Part shown: positions 25,082 to 33,964 of the stretch, piece by piece
Position numbering within the stretch: position 1 is the stretch's first letter
Layout: each line of letters begins with the position of its first letter
Origin: Chloroflexia bacterium SDU3-3
GTDB taxonomy: Bacteria > Chloroflexota > Chloroflexia > Chloroflexales > Roseiflexaceae
Direction of reading: 5' to 3'
Assembly: GCA_009268125.1 (NCBI GenBank)
Contig: WBOU01000007.1
Coordinates: 186,001-250,000 of the forward strand
Length of the DNA: 64,000 bases
Notes under the pieces: model-generated
Databases searched by the model: none
The model's input: only the letters and a program-made list of their open reading frames with translations
What the model was told of the DNA's origin: nothing
Translations under genes and position numbers: made by a program

Positions 25082-26191
25082 ATGTCCATGCGTCGTGTTG
25101 AGCGCGATCTGGGCCGGTTTCGCCAGATCGTGCGAGGAAAAATAAAGAAAGACCTGCGCAAGTATATGTCGCAGGGCGAGATGATCGGGCGTCAGGGCAA
25201 GCGCTATGTCTCCATCCCCATGCCGCAGATCGACATCCCGCAGTTTCGCTATGGCTCGAAGCAGGGCGGCGGCGTGGGCCAGGGCGAGGGCGATGTGGGC
25301 GACCCGATCGGCCAGGGCGACGGCCAGCCCGGCCAGGGCCAGGCCGGCAGCGACCCTGGCCAGCACGTGGTCGAGGTGGACATCACCATCGAGGAGCTGG
25401 CCCAGATCATCGGCGAGGAGCTGCAGCTGCCCAACATCCAGCCCAAGGGCCGCAAGACTATTATCTCGCAGAAGGATCGCTACTCCGGCATCCGCAAGGT
25501 CGGCCCCGACTCGCTGCGCCACTTCAAGCGTACCTACCGCGAGGCGCTGCGTCGCCAGATCGCCTCGGGCGAGTACAACGCCAAAGACCCCGTGATCGTG
25601 CCCATCCGCGAGGATATGCGCTACCGCTCGTGGAAGGTGACCCAGCAGCCCGAGTCCAACGCCGTGATCATCTACATGATGGATGTCTCTGGCTCCATGG
25701 GCAGCGAGCAGAAGGAGCTGGTGCGCATCACCGCCTTCTGGATCGAGACCTGGCTGCGCTCGCAGTACAAGGAGATCGACATCCGCTATATCGTGCACGA
25801 CGCGGCGGCCAAGGAGGTCGACCAGGACACGTTCTACCACCTGCGCGAGGGCGGCGGTACCAAGATCTCCTCGGCCTACAAGCTCTGCATCAAGCTGATC
25901 GAGGAGCGCTACCCGCCGGATGAGTGGAACATCTACCCCTTCCACTTCTCCGACGGCGACAACTGGGGCGGCGGCGATACCCGCGAGTGCGTGGACCTGC
26001 TGCGCAGCTACCTGCTGCCCAAATCCAACCAGTTCTGCTATGGCCAGGTGCGCTCGCTCTACGGCTCGGGCCGATTCGCCCACGACCTAGAGGAGTACCT
26101 GGGCCGCGAGGAGAACCTGATGGTCTCGGAGATTGCCGACCGGGATGATATCTACGATGCGATCAAGGCGTTCCTTGGAAAAGGCAAGTAG
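25082..26191 (+). CDS. DUF444/YeaH-YhbH family protein with VWA-like domain
   Basis: A 369-residue protein. The N-terminus is basic ([20 protein letters not shown]). Residues 60-95 are a flexible Gly/Gln-rich stretch. The C-terminal half has a von Willebrand A-like fold with the metal-binding motif DVSGS (D201) in [15 protein letters not shown], and [12 protein letters not shown] for a later metal ligand. Family members always accompany PrkA and SpoVR and probably work in one complex with them; the biochemical role is unsettled. Start chosen at 25082; an ATG two codons later (25088) is possible. It lies 88 bases after prkA and 76 before spoVR. Confidence 0.9.
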   Translation: MSMRRVERDLGRFRQIVRGKIKKDLRKYMSQGEMIGRQGKRYVSIPMPQIDIPQFRYGSKQGGGVGQGEGDVGDPIGQGDGQPGQGQAGSDPGQHVVEVDITIEELAQIIGEELQLPNIQPKGRKTIISQKDRYSGIRKVGPDSLRHFKRTYREALRRQIASGEYNAKDPVIVPIREDMRYRSWKVTQQPESNAVIIYMMDVSGSMGSEQKELVRITAFWIETWLRSQYKEIDIRYIVHDAAAKEVDQDTFYHLREGGGTKISSAYKLCIKLIEERYPPDEWNIYPFHFSDGDNWGGGDTRECVDLLRSYLLPKSNQFCYGQVRSLYGSGRFAHDLEEYLGREENLMVSEIADRDDIYDAIKAFLGKGK

Positions 26192-26267
26192 TATGCTGAG
26201 GGTGTCGGGTTAGGTATGGCAGCGGGTATGCTGCGGCCCTCGCCCCGCACACTCAGCCCTCATAAAT

Positions 26268-28868
26268 ATGAAAAATACCCGCCTCCCCCCCGAACTCCAG
26301 GCCGCATGGGAAGAGATAGAAGGATACGCCAAGCACTACGGCCTTGACTTCTACCCGATCATCTTCGAGGTGCTCGACTACCGGACGCTCTACGAGACAG
26401 CAGCGCTCGGTGGCTTCCCCACGCGCTACCCCCACTGGCGGTTTGGCATGGACTTCGACCAGCTGATCAAGGGCCACGTGTGGCTGGGGTCGACGATCTA
26501 CGAGATGGTGATCAACACCAGCCCTTCCTACGCCTACCTGCTGGAGGGCAACGAGCATGTGACGCAGAAGATGGTGATGGCGCACGTCACTGGCCACGTT
26601 GATTTTTTTAAGAACAACATGTGGTTTGCCCACACCAACCGCAAGATGCTGGATGAGATGGCCAACCACGCCTCGCGCGTCCAGCGCATCATCGACCGCT
26701 ACGGCTACGATGTGGTCGAGGATTTCATCGACACTTGCCTCTCGCTGGAAAACCTGATCGACTACCACGCGCCCTACATCAAGCGCCACGAGTCGCAGTC
26801 CGAGCAGCCGATCATGGATGACGACGACCCCCAGGTGGCGCGCGGGCTGCGGGTGGATCGCGACTACATGAAGGGCTACATCAACCCGCCCGAGTTCCTA
26901 GCGGCCCAGCAGCGGCGCATGGATGAGGAGGAGGCGAAGTCGCGGCGCTTCCCCGAGAGCCCGCAGAAGGACATCCTGCTGTTCCTGATGACCTACGCGC
27001 CGCTGGAGCGCTGGCAGCACACCATCCTGGAGATCATCCGCGACGAGGCCTACTACTTCGCGCCCCAGGGCATGACCAAGATCCTGAACGAGGGCTGGGC
27101 CTGCCTCACCGCCAACGCGCGGATCTACACCCAGCGCGGCCTGCTGCCCATGCGCGAGGTGGTGGAGCAGCGCATGGACGCCACGGTGCACGACGGCGCG
27201 GCGCGCCAGCGCGTGTACGACTGGGCGCACCTGCCCGACCGCGAGACAGTGCGCATCCGCACGCGGCGCGGCTTTGTGCTGGATGGCTCGGCGACGCACC
27301 GTGTGCTGCTGGCCGATGGCGCGTGGCGGCGGCTGGATGCGCTGGCCGAGGGCGCGCGGCTGCGTGTGAGCGCTGGCCCCGACCTGTGGCCCGATGCGCC
27401 AGCCGAGCGCGGCGGGCGCTGGGCGGACCAGATCCAGCCGGTGGAGCCTGCGCCTGGTGCGCTGTGGCAGGCCGGGCCGCGCGGCGGTGTGGCGGTGTCC
27501 GCGCCTGCGACGCGCGGGGTGCGCGCTCCAGCGCATGTGGATGCGCCATTTGCCGCGCTGCTGGGAACGCTGGCCGCTGCCGGGCAGATCGATGCGGCCA
27601 GCGGTGTGGTGACGGCCTCGTTTGATACGCTGGTGCAGGCGCGGCGCTTCGCGGCCCTGGCCAGCGCCGCGCTGGGGCTGGATGCCGAGCTGGCCCAGCG
27701 CGGCGACCTGTGGCTGGCCGCCCTGGCCGGGCGCGGCCTGCTGCCGCTGCTGGCCCACCTGGGCCTTACGGCGTACACCGCCGGGCGCGGCCACATCCCC
27801 GAGGCCATCCTGCGCTCGCCAAGGGCGGTGGCGGCGGCCTTCCTGCGCGGCCTGGCCGATGGGCTGGGGCGCGTGGGCGCGGGCCTGCTGGCGCTGGAGG
27901 GCCTGGGCGAAACGGCCAGCATGCACGCCCAGCTGCTGCTGCTGAACTTCGGCATCCTTTCCACCCGCACGCAGGGCGAGGGCCAGCGGTGGCGCTGCGA
28001 GCTTGCGGGTGCGTCGGCGCGGCTTTTTGCCCAGCAGATCGGCTGCAGCGATGCGGGGCGGCAGGCCCTGCTGCTGAGCGGCGCGGCGGATGCCGAGGAC
28101 TGGACCGATGAGGTGGTGGAGATCAGCCGGGGCCGCGCCGATGTGTACGACATCTCGGTGACGCAGACGCACGCCTACGCGGCGCAGGGCCTGATCAACC
28201 ACAACAGCTTCTGGCACTCGGAGATCATGACCAAGAAGGCCCTGCGCGACGACGAGGTGATCAGCTTCGCCGACCTGCACTCGGGCGTGGTTGCCACTAG
28301 CCAGCAGCGGCTTAACCCCTACAAGCTGGGGCTAGAGCTGCTGCGCGATGTGGAGGAGCGCTGGAACAAGGGTCGCTTCGGCAAGGAGTATGAGGAGTGT
28401 GAGGATATCGCTGCCAAGAAGCAGTGGGATAAGAACCTGGGGATCGGGCGGCAGAAGCTGTTCGATATCCGGCGCTTCTACAACGACGTGACCTTCATTG
28501 ACGAGTTCCTGACCCCCGAGTTCTGCCTTGAGCACAAGCTGTTCAGCTTCCGCTATAACCGCGACACGGATGTGTACGAGATCGCGTCGCGCGAGTTTAA
28601 AGAGGTGAAGGAGAAGCTGCTCTTTCGCCTAACAAACTTCGGCCAGCCGTTTATCTATGTTGAGGATGGCAACTACAACAACCGCGGCGAGATCTACCTG
28701 CGCCACCGCCACGAGGGGGTGGATCTGAAGATGGACTATGCCCGCGAGACCATGCGCAACATCCACAAGATCTGGACCCGCCCCGTGCACCTTGAGTCGC
28801 TGATCGAGGACAAGCGCCGCCTGATATCGTTCGACGGGCGCGACTACACCGAGCGCAAGCTCGACTAG
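26268..28868 (+). CDS. spoVR: SpoVR family protein interrupted by an intein
   Basis: An 866-codon frame. Exteins total 498 residues: N-part 1-278 ([21 protein letters not shown]...[10 protein letters not shown]) and C-part 647-866 ([13 protein letters not shown]...RKLD), together a normal-length SpoVR (YcgB). Between them lies a 368-residue intein that splits the conserved NEGWA-(S/T)FWH motif. After splicing the protein should be intact, with Ser as the +1 residue. SpoVR works with PrkA and DUF444 proteins in stress or sporulation-related functions; its mechanism is unknown. No good ribosome site is seen before the ATG. The frame is uninterrupted, so it is not a pseudogene. Confidence 0.92.
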   Translation: MKNTRLPPELQAAWEEIEGYAKHYGLDFYPIIFEVLDYRTLYETAALGGFPTRYPHWRFGMDFDQLIKGHVWLGSTIYEMVINTSPSYAYLLEGNEHVTQKMVMAHVTGHVDFFKNNMWFAHTNRKMLDEMANHASRVQRIIDRYGYDVVEDFIDTCLSLENLIDYHAPYIKRHESQSEQPIMDDDDPQVARGLRVDRDYMKGYINPPEFLAAQQRRMDEEEAKSRRFPESPQKDILLFLMTYAPLERWQHTILEIIRDEAYYFAPQGMTKILNEGWACLTANARIYTQRGLLPMREVVEQRMDATVHDGAARQRVYDWAHLPDRETVRIRTRRGFVLDGSATHRVLLADGAWRRLDALAEGARLRVSAGPDLWPDAPAERGGRWADQIQPVEPAPGALWQAGPRGGVAVSAPATRGVRAPAHVDAPFAALLGTLAAAGQIDAASGVVTASFDTLVQARRFAALASAALGLDAELAQRGDLWLAALAGRGLLPLLAHLGLTAYTAGRGHIPEAILRSPRAVAAAFLRGLADGLGRVGAGLLALEGLGETASMHAQLLLLNFGILSTRTQGEGQRWRCELAGASARLFAQQIGCSDAGRQALLLSGAADAEDWTDEVVEISRGRADVYDISVTQTHAYAAQGLINHNSFWHSEIMTKKALRDDEVISFADLHSGVVATSQQRLNPYKLGLELLRDVEERWNKGRFGKEYEECEDIAAKKQWDKNLGIGRQKLFDIRRFYNDVTFIDEFLTPEFCLEHKLFSFRYNRDTDVYEIASREFKEVKEKLLFRLTNFGQPFIYVEDGNYNNRGEIYLRHRHEGVDLKMDYARETMRNIHKIWTRPVHLESLIEDKRRLISFDGRDYTERKLD
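27102..28205 (+). mobile_element. Intein within SpoVR, with degenerate LAGLIDADG endonuclease
   Basis: Encodes residues 279-646. Block A begins with Cys ([20 protein letters not shown]). Block B is [19 protein letters not shown] with the needed T-x-x-H-like pair (SATHRVL). Block F is [12 protein letters not shown]. Block G ends AAQGLINHN with the terminal His-Asn and then Ser. The central part should be a two-motif homing endonuclease, but its motifs read [11 protein letters not shown] and [11 protein letters not shown], so the second acidic position expected in each motif is Ala or Leu. Splicing should work; DNA cutting should not. Confidence 0.9.
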
Positions 28869-28907
28869 GCCCAGCTGGCTGCTGGCCACACTCCATGGAG
28901 GTATGGC

Positions 28908-29408
28908 ATGACTCTGGGAAAACTGCTGCGCGATGAGCTGAAGCAGCGCTTTGATGCTGATATGCAGTATGGCAACGTCATCACAGTGGAGAACGAGCGC
29001 GGCCAGGCCACTATCCGCCTGACCGACTTCGACCGCTACAGCGCCACCATGCGCGCCCTGACGGTGGCCTGCGGCCCCGACACCGGCGAGGACGCCCGCG
29101 CCTTCCTGAGCGCCAAGGCGGCCTCGATCGCCCGCGCCCTGAGCTACCTAGAAGAGCCGCTGGCGGTGTGGGAGCTGGATGGCGGGGCACAATTGGCCCA
29201 GCTGCGCTCCTCGCCGCCGCTGCGCGAGGGAGATGACATAAGCTACTGGGAGATCGAGCTGCAGGCTGGCGCGCAGCCCAGCGCCACGCTGGCGCGCTAC
29301 CGCTGGTCGCCTGGCATGCCCGAGCGCGAGTCGCTGGTGTACCCGGCCACCTACGCCACGCTGGCGCGGATCACCGACAGCCTAGTGGAGGCGCTAACCG
29401 AGGCGTAG
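28908..29408 (+). CDS. Hypothetical protein following spoVR
   Basis: A 166-residue soluble protein that I cannot name. It opens MTLGKLLRDELKQRFDADMQ, has a domain with VENERGQATIRLTDFDRYSA, then AFLSAKAASIARALSYLEEPLAVWELD, and ends with YATLARITDSLVEALTEA. Mixed helices and strands, no Cys pairs, no membrane segment. It starts 39 bases after spoVR behind GGAGG and is followed by an 18-bp hairpin, so it is very probably the last gene of the prkA operon and may be a partner of that system. This is inference from position alone. Confidence 0.7.
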   Translation: MTLGKLLRDELKQRFDADMQYGNVITVENERGQATIRLTDFDRYSATMRALTVACGPDTGEDARAFLSAKAASIARALSYLEEPLAVWELDGGAQLAQLRSSPPLREGDDISYWEIELQAGAQPSATLARYRWSPGMPERESLVYPATYATLARITDSLVEALTEA

Positions 29409-29426
29409 CTCTTGTTGTGTTGTCTG

Positions 29427-29465
29427 GCGCGGGCGGGCAGGGCAGGGTGCCCTGCCCGCCCGCGC
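29427..29465 (+). terminator. Hairpin ending the prkA operon
   Basis: Perfect 18-bp GC-rich stem with GGG loop (29427-29444 with 29448-29465), without T-run, 18 bases after the last stop. Confidence 0.7.
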
Positions 29466-29477
29466 TGTGTGTTGCGC

Positions 29478-29483
29478 TATACT
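29478..29483 (+). promoter_or_regulatory. Possible -10 box of prmC (TATACT)
   Basis: TATACT about 56 bases before the prmC start; the -35 region falls in the preceding hairpin and is unclear. Confidence 0.35.
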
Positions 29484-29538
29484 AGGCCGATGAGCGCGGC
29501 GCGTTGGCGTGCCGCCATACCCGAGAGATGCGCAGACC

Positions 29539-30420
29539 ATGGTGAAGAGAGCGAACCCCCAGCCGCTGGCCCAGCTGCTGGCCTGGGCCGCCGCCGAGCT
29601 TGGCTCGGCCAGCCCCACCCCCCGGCTCGATGCCGAGCTGCTGATGGCCGAGGCCCTGGGCGGCTGGAGCCGCGCCCGCGTGCTGGCCGAGGCCCAGCAC
29701 ACCCCCACCCCCCAGCAGCAGGCCGCATTCGAGCGCATGGTGCAGCGGCGCGCGCAGCTGGAGCCGGTGGCCTATATCATCGGGCGGCGCGAGTTCTACG
29801 GGCTAGATTTCGAGGTGACGCCCGACACCCTGGTGCCGCGCCCCGAGACCGAGCTGCTGGTGGAGCTGGCCCTGGCGGCGGCGCGGCGCATGGTGCGCGA
29901 CGGCGCTCGCCAGGTGGATGTGGCCGATATCGGTACGGGCACGGGCTGCATCAGCGTGGCGGTGGCCGCCAACTGCACGGCGGCGCGGGTGCTGGCGGTG
30001 GATCTCTCGGCGGCGGCGCTGGCGGTGGCGGCGCGCAATGTGGCCCGCCACCGGCTGGGCGCCCAGGTGCGGCTGGCCCAGGGCGATCTGCTGGGGCCGC
30101 TGGGCCAGCCCGTGGATCTGCTGCTGAGCAACCCGCCCTACACCATCCTGGCCGATATCGACGAGAACGTGCGGCGGCACGAGCCGCACCTGGCGCTGGA
30201 TGGCGGCCCCGACGGCCTCGACCTCTACCGCAGGCTGCTGGCCGACGCGCCCGCCCGGCTGGCCCCCGGCGGCGTGGTCATCCTAGAGATCGGCGACACC
30301 CAGGGCGCGGCGGTGGCCGCGCTGGCGCGGGCCGCCTTCCCAGGCGCGGCGGTCGAGGTCTACCGCGACCTTGCTGGGCTGGATCGAGTGGTGCTGGTAG
30401 ATACGGGCGGCGGGCGGTGA
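29539..30420 (+). CDS. prmC: Peptide chain release factor N5-glutamine methyltransferase
   Basis: A 293-residue protein of the PrmC/HemK family. It methylates the GGQ glutamine of release factors RF1/RF2 with S-adenosylmethionine. The N-terminal helical domain includes PTPRLDAELLMAEALGGWSRA. Then come PVAYIIGRREFYGLDFEV, PRPETELLVE, the SAM site DIGTGTGCISVAVA and the catalytic NPPY (SNPPYTILADIDENVRR), followed by the HEPHLALDGGPDGLD signature. Length is normal. Start at the ATG at 29539 rather than an earlier in-frame start at 29509, because the PrmC N-terminus fits here. Confidence 0.93.
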   Translation: MVKRANPQPLAQLLAWAAAELGSASPTPRLDAELLMAEALGGWSRARVLAEAQHTPTPQQQAAFERMVQRRAQLEPVAYIIGRREFYGLDFEVTPDTLVPRPETELLVELALAAARRMVRDGARQVDVADIGTGTGCISVAVAANCTAARVLAVDLSAAALAVAARNVARHRLGAQVRLAQGDLLGPLGQPVDLLLSNPPYTILADIDENVRRHEPHLALDGGPDGLDLYRRLLADAPARLAPGGVVILEIGDTQGAAVAALARAAFPGAAVEVYRDLAGLDRVVLVDTGGGR

Positions 30421-30429
30421 AATTGCCTA

Positions 30430-30458
30430 TTGCACCCGATCATACCATCCGCTATAAT
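30430..30458 (+). promoter_or_regulatory. Promoter in front of a short terminator-ended segment
   Basis: TTGCAC, 17 bases, TATAAT, ten bases after the prmC stop. It points at a terminator only 40-70 bases away. Confidence 0.6.
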
Positions 30459-30464
30459 GACTAC

Positions 30465-30533
30465 CGCTTTGCGGCCTGATCCTGCGATAAACAAACAGGC
30501 CAGATCCCGAAGGACCTGGCCTGTGCTTTTTTT
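30465..30533 (+). ncRNA. Candidate small RNA of about 70 bases
   Basis: Predicted from the promoter at 30430-30458 and the terminator at 30495-30533. The transcript would start near 30465, contain one short hairpin around CCGC/GCGG, and end in the terminator stem with seven T. It lies between the facing genes prmC and rpmB. It could be a regulatory RNA or just a promoter relic; no family is recognised. Confidence 0.3.
30495..30533. terminator. Terminator between prmC and rpmB
   Basis: Stem ACAGGCCAG / CTGGCCTGT (30495-30503, 30516-30524) with inner pairs and CCGAA loop, followed on the plus strand by GC and seven T. Confidence 0.85.
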
Positions 30534-30543
30534 GTCAGCCGTA

Positions 30544-30753
30544 CTAGCGAGCCTTGGTCATCGTCTTAAGGCACTTGGTGCAGAGCTTGACTCGCACCTG
30601 AGCGCCATCGGAGAGGGTAAGGGTCGCCTTCTGGACATTCGGCTTGAAGAGGCGATTGGTTTTGGGGGCGCGGCGGAACCAACCACCACCACCCTGGTGC
30701 TGGATGCTTCGACCAAAAACCGGCTTCTTGCCGCAGATCTCACAGGTAGCCAT
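30544..30753 (-). CDS. rpmB: 50S ribosomal protein L28
   Basis: A 69-residue protein starting MATCEICGKKPVFG. It has two CxxC pairs (CEIC and CTKC), the zinc-binding form of L28. HQGGGGWFRRAPKTNRLFKP and VQKATLTL are the usual RNA-binding core. The frame runs on upstream to 30852, but the ATG at 30753 behind AGGAGG is the correct start and gives the normal length. It is divergent from the asp23-fakA operon, as in Bacillus. Confidence 0.96.
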   Translation of the reverse strand: MATCEICGKKPVFGRSIQHQGGGGWFRRAPKTNRLFKPNVQKATLTLSDGAQVRVKLCTKCLKTMTKAR

Positions 30754-30819
30754 TGTAGAATAACCTCCTCGGCGTAGGCCGAGCAATTCAATGAGTTTTG
30801 CTTTCAGCACTAGTGTGGC

Positions 30820-30828
30820 AATATACCA
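30820..30828 (-). promoter_or_regulatory. Extended -10 promoter of rpmB (TGGTATATT)
   Basis: On the minus strand TGG plus TATATT about 66 bases before the rpmB start. A plus-strand promoter for the asp23 operon (TTGCTT at 30798, -10 near 30822) overlaps the same bases. Confidence 0.5.
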
Positions 30829-30863
30829 CATGGTTCCCTGATTGGCAAACACATGGAGCAGCT

Positions 30864-31244
30864 ATGGAGCATGTGAATGTCGCTAATCAGCGGCAGCTGC
30901 CCGCAGGGAAGATCGAGGTAGCCCCGCGTGCTATCGCGACTATCGCTGCCGAGACAGTGGGTGCCGCCTATGGTGTGGTGGGCATGGCCCCGCGCAACCT
31001 GGCCGAGGGTGTGGCCCACGTGCTGCGCAGGCAGGATGCGCACAAGGGCGTCGATGTCCACGTGCGCGGCGACGCCATTATCATTGATCTGTATATTATT
31101 GTCGCCTATGGCACCCGTATCGCCGAGGTGGCGCGCAACGTGCGCGACACCGTGCACTACGCGGTCGAGCACGCCCTAGGTATGCCCGTGGCCGAGGTGA
31201 ATGTTCGGATCCAGGGCCTTCAGATGCAGGATGACGCTACATGA
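30864..31244 (+). CDS. Asp23/Gls24 family protein (YloU-like)
   Basis: A 126-residue protein of the Asp23 (DUF322) family: GKIEVAPRAIATIAAETVGAAYGVVGM at the start, then VDVHVRGDAIIIDLYIIVAYG and a helix IAEVARNVRDTVHYAVEHALG, ending VAEVNVRIQGLQ. Members are small cytoplasmic or membrane-associated proteins linked to envelope stress. The stop overlaps the fakA start (ATGA), so the two are translationally coupled. In Firmicutes the same pair (yloU-yloV) stands beside rpmB. The ATG at 30864 is preferred to an earlier start that would overlap the rpmB promoter. Confidence 0.9.
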   Translation: MEHVNVANQRQLPAGKIEVAPRAIATIAAETVGAAYGVVGMAPRNLAEGVAHVLRRQDAHKGVDVHVRGDAIIIDLYIIVAYGTRIAEVARNVRDTVHYAVEHALGMPVAEVNVRIQGLQMQDDAT

Positions 31245-32926
31245 GCAATTTAGTCGGGGGGCGGGGCCTGGCTGCCGACCACGCCGCGGCGTGGACTGGC
31301 GAGCAGCTGCTGGCGGCGTTTCGCGCCGGGGCGCGCTGGCTCGAACAGCACGCCGATATGATCAACGCGCTGAATGTGTTTCCGGTGCCAGATGGCGATA
31401 CCGGCACCAACATGGCCCTGACCATGAATGGCGCGGTGCAGGATGTCGCGGCGGATGCGTCGTGCGCGGCGGTGGCCGATAGGGTGCGCTACTGGGCGAT
31501 CATGCGCGGGCGCGGCAACTCGGGGATCATCCTCTCGCAGGTGCTGCGCGGCATGGCGCTGGGCCTGGCCGGCCACGAGACGATGGACGGCCAGGCCCTG
31601 GCCGACGCCCTGGCCCAGGCCAGCGCCACGGCCTACAAGGCGGTGATGAAGCCGATCGAGGGCACCATGCTCACCGTCATCCGCGAGGCCAGCGAGGCCG
31701 CGCGCGCCGCCGCCGCAGCAGCAGGCGCGACGGTGGCCGAGGTGCTGGCCGCCACCGTGCGCGGTGCCGAGGAGTCGGTGGAGCGCACGCCCACGCTGCT
31801 GAAGACCCTGCGCGACGCGGGCGTGGTCGACTCGGGCGGCAAGGGGCTGGCCATCCTGTTCGAGGGCATGCGCCGCTATGCCTACGGCGAGGCGCTGGAC
31901 GCGGGGCACACCGCCGTGGCCGCCTCGGCTATGTCGTTCGAGGACATCCACGGCCCCGATGACTTTGGCTACTGCACCAACTTTATCGTGCGCGGCCAGG
32001 GCATCCCCTTCGACGAGTTCCGCGCCACCCTGGCCGCCATGGGCGAGTCGGCGGTGATCGTGGGCGACGAGGAGCTGGTGAAGGTCCACATCCACATGCT
32101 GCGCCCCGGCGAGGCCCTGAACTACGCCATCGGCTTCGGGGCGCTCACCGGCATCGAGATCACCAACATGGACATGCAGCGCGAGCAGCTGCACGCCGCC
32201 GCCCACACCGCCCCTGCCGCCGACAGCACGCCGCAGGGCAATGCCTCGCCCGAGGATGAGGCGCTGGGCCAGGTGGGCGTGGTGGCCGTGGTGCAGGGCG
32301 ATGGCTTCGCCAAGATCTTCCGCAGCCTGCACGTGGGCCGCGTGATCTCGGAGCTGCAGCTGATGAACCCCAGCGCCGAGGATCTGCTGGCCGCGATCGA
32401 CCAGCTGCCCCAGCAGCAGGTGGTCATCCTGCCCAACAACAGCAACGTGATCATGACCGCCCGCCAGGCCGCCGAGCTGAGCGCCAAGCAGGTGCATGTG
32501 GTGCCCACTCGCACCATCCCGCAGGGCATCGCCGCCATGTTCGGCTACAACTTCCAGGCCGACCTGGGCGAGAACGCCGAGGCCATGACCTCGGCCAGTA
32601 CCGCTGTGATCACCGCCGAGGTGACGGTGGCCGTGCGCGACGCCACGGTGGAGGATATCGCCGTGCGCACCGGCCAGACCATCGGGCTGGTGGATGGCGA
32701 CCTGGTGGTGGCCAGCGACACCGCCGAGCAGGCCATGGCCGAGCTGGCCCGCGCGCTCGACCTCGGCAACCGCGAGCTGGTGACGATATACTATGGCAAA
32801 GAGACGCCGCGCGATGCGGCGGAGGCGCTGTCACAATCGCTTCAGGAACAGTTCCCCGATCTGGCCTCGGTGGAGGTGCAGGAGGGCGGGCAGTCGCTGT
32901 ATAACTACATTATCGCCGCCGAGTAG
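31241..32926 (+). CDS. fakA: Fatty acid kinase catalytic subunit (DAK2/DhaL domain)
   Basis: A 561-residue YloV/FakA-type protein. The N-terminal DhaL domain (about 15-210) has the Mg/ATP motif NVFPVPDGDTGTNM (residues 45-58) and GRGNSGIILSQVLRG. The C-terminal half (FGYCTNFIVRG..., QVHVVPTRTIPQGIAAM, TIYYGKETP) is the FakA middle/C-terminal region that contacts FakB. FakA phosphorylates fatty acids carried by DegV/FakB proteins, feeding them into phospholipid synthesis. Two degV genes follow directly, which supports this role. The start overlaps asp23 by four bases. Confidence 0.92.
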   Translation: MSNLVGGRGLAADHAAAWTGEQLLAAFRAGARWLEQHADMINALNVFPVPDGDTGTNMALTMNGAVQDVAADASCAAVADRVRYWAIMRGRGNSGIILSQVLRGMALGLAGHETMDGQALADALAQASATAYKAVMKPIEGTMLTVIREASEAARAAAAAAGATVAEVLAATVRGAEESVERTPTLLKTLRDAGVVDSGGKGLAILFEGMRRYAYGEALDAGHTAVAASAMSFEDIHGPDDFGYCTNFIVRGQGIPFDEFRATLAAMGESAVIVGDEELVKVHIHMLRPGEALNYAIGFGALTGIEITNMDMQREQLHAAAHTAPAADSTPQGNASPEDEALGQVGVVAVVQGDGFAKIFRSLHVGRVISELQLMNPSAEDLLAAIDQLPQQQVVILPNNSNVIMTARQAAELSAKQVHVVPTRTIPQGIAAMFGYNFQADLGENAEAMTSASTAVITAEVTVAVRDATVEDIAVRTGQTIGLVDGDLVVASDTAEQAMAELARALDLGNRELVTIYYGKETPRDAAEALSQSLQEQFPDLASVEVQEGGQSLYNYIIAAE

Positions 32927-33064
32927 ATCGGGCAACCCTGGCGAAACATAGCTCGGTGTCGCCGCGCAGATCGCACCGCCGCTGGCAGTGGCCAGCCGCC
33001 CCGCGATCCAGCTGGCCGCTGCCAGCACCTGGCGCGGCGACCGCGCGAATAGAAGGAGCCTACC

Positions 33065-33937
33065 ATGGCAAAGATTAAAATTGTCACCGACAGCGCCTCG
33101 GATATACCGCTTGGCCTCGCGCACGAGCTCGGGATCGAGATCGTGCCGATCTATATCCACGTGGGCGATCAGACCTACCGCTCGGGCCTGGATATCACCA
33201 ACGAGCCGTTCTACCAGCTGTTCCAGGACAGCAAGCAGCGCGTCTCCACATCCGCCCCGCCGCCGGTGGTGTTCGAGCAGATCTACCGCCGCCTGGCCGG
33301 CGACTACGACTACGTGTTCTCCATCCACACCTCGGCCCGCCTGAGCGGCACGCTGCACGCGGCCCAGCAGGCCAAGTCGCGGCTGCCCGCCTCGGCCACG
33401 CGCCTGGAGGTGCTGGATAGCAAGCTGGCATCCATGGCGCTGGGCCTGGTGGCCATCCACGCGGCCCGCGCCGTGCGCGACGGCATCGAGCCTGCGGCCT
33501 GCGCCCAGCTGATCAACCAGCTGATCCAGCACTGCCATATGGTGTTCTTCGTAGATACGATCGAGCACCTGGAGCACGGCGGTCGGCTGGCCATGGCCCA
33601 GTCGGTGCTCGGCTCGATGCAGCGCATCAAGCCGCTGATGCTGCTGGATGAGGGCGAGATCGTGCCCTACGAGCGCACCCGCACCCGCGCCAAGGCGATT
33701 GAGGGCCTCTACACCTTCGTCGAGGATTTCCCTAGGGTGGAGGAGGTGATCGCGATGTACGCCACCACGCCCGAGGACGTGGAGAAGTTCATGGAGAAGG
33801 TCGACCCGATCTTCCCGCGCGACCGCGTGCAGACCATGCAGTTCAGCCCCAGCATCGGGGCGCACCTTGGGCCGGGCGCGATGGGCGTGGCGGTGTTCGA
33901 GGGCATCGAGGGGATGATGGTCAAGCGCGAGTTCTAG
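33065..33937 (+). CDS. DegV family fatty-acid-binding protein 1 (FakB-like)
   Basis: A 290-residue DegV protein: KIKIVTDSASDIPLGLAHEL, then VPIYIHVGDQTYRSG, the SxS-type loop RVSTSAPPP, SIHTSARLSGTLHAAQQA, EHLEHGGRLAMAQSVLG and the closing HLGPGAMGV. These line the fatty-acid pocket and head-group site in FakB structures. It presumably presents a fatty acid to FakA made by the gene 138 bases upstream. Good ribosome site (AAGGAGCCTACC). The next gene is a second DegV. Confidence 0.88.
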   Translation: MAKIKIVTDSASDIPLGLAHELGIEIVPIYIHVGDQTYRSGLDITNEPFYQLFQDSKQRVSTSAPPPVVFEQIYRRLAGDYDYVFSIHTSARLSGTLHAAQQAKSRLPASATRLEVLDSKLASMALGLVAIHAARAVRDGIEPAACAQLINQLIQHCHMVFFVDTIEHLEHGGRLAMAQSVLGSMQRIKPLMLLDEGEIVPYERTRTRAKAIEGLYTFVEDFPRVEEVIAMYATTPEDVEKFMEKVDPIFPRDRVQTMQFSPSIGAHLGPGAMGVAVFEGIEGMMVKREF

Positions 33938-33964
33938 CGCCGCGAGCGGCACGAGGGGGGAAGG

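Noticed and set aside
26268-28868. SpoVR gene broken by an insertion
   Set aside because: The frame is continuous and the insert has all intein splicing blocks, so it is a spliced protein and not a pseudogene.
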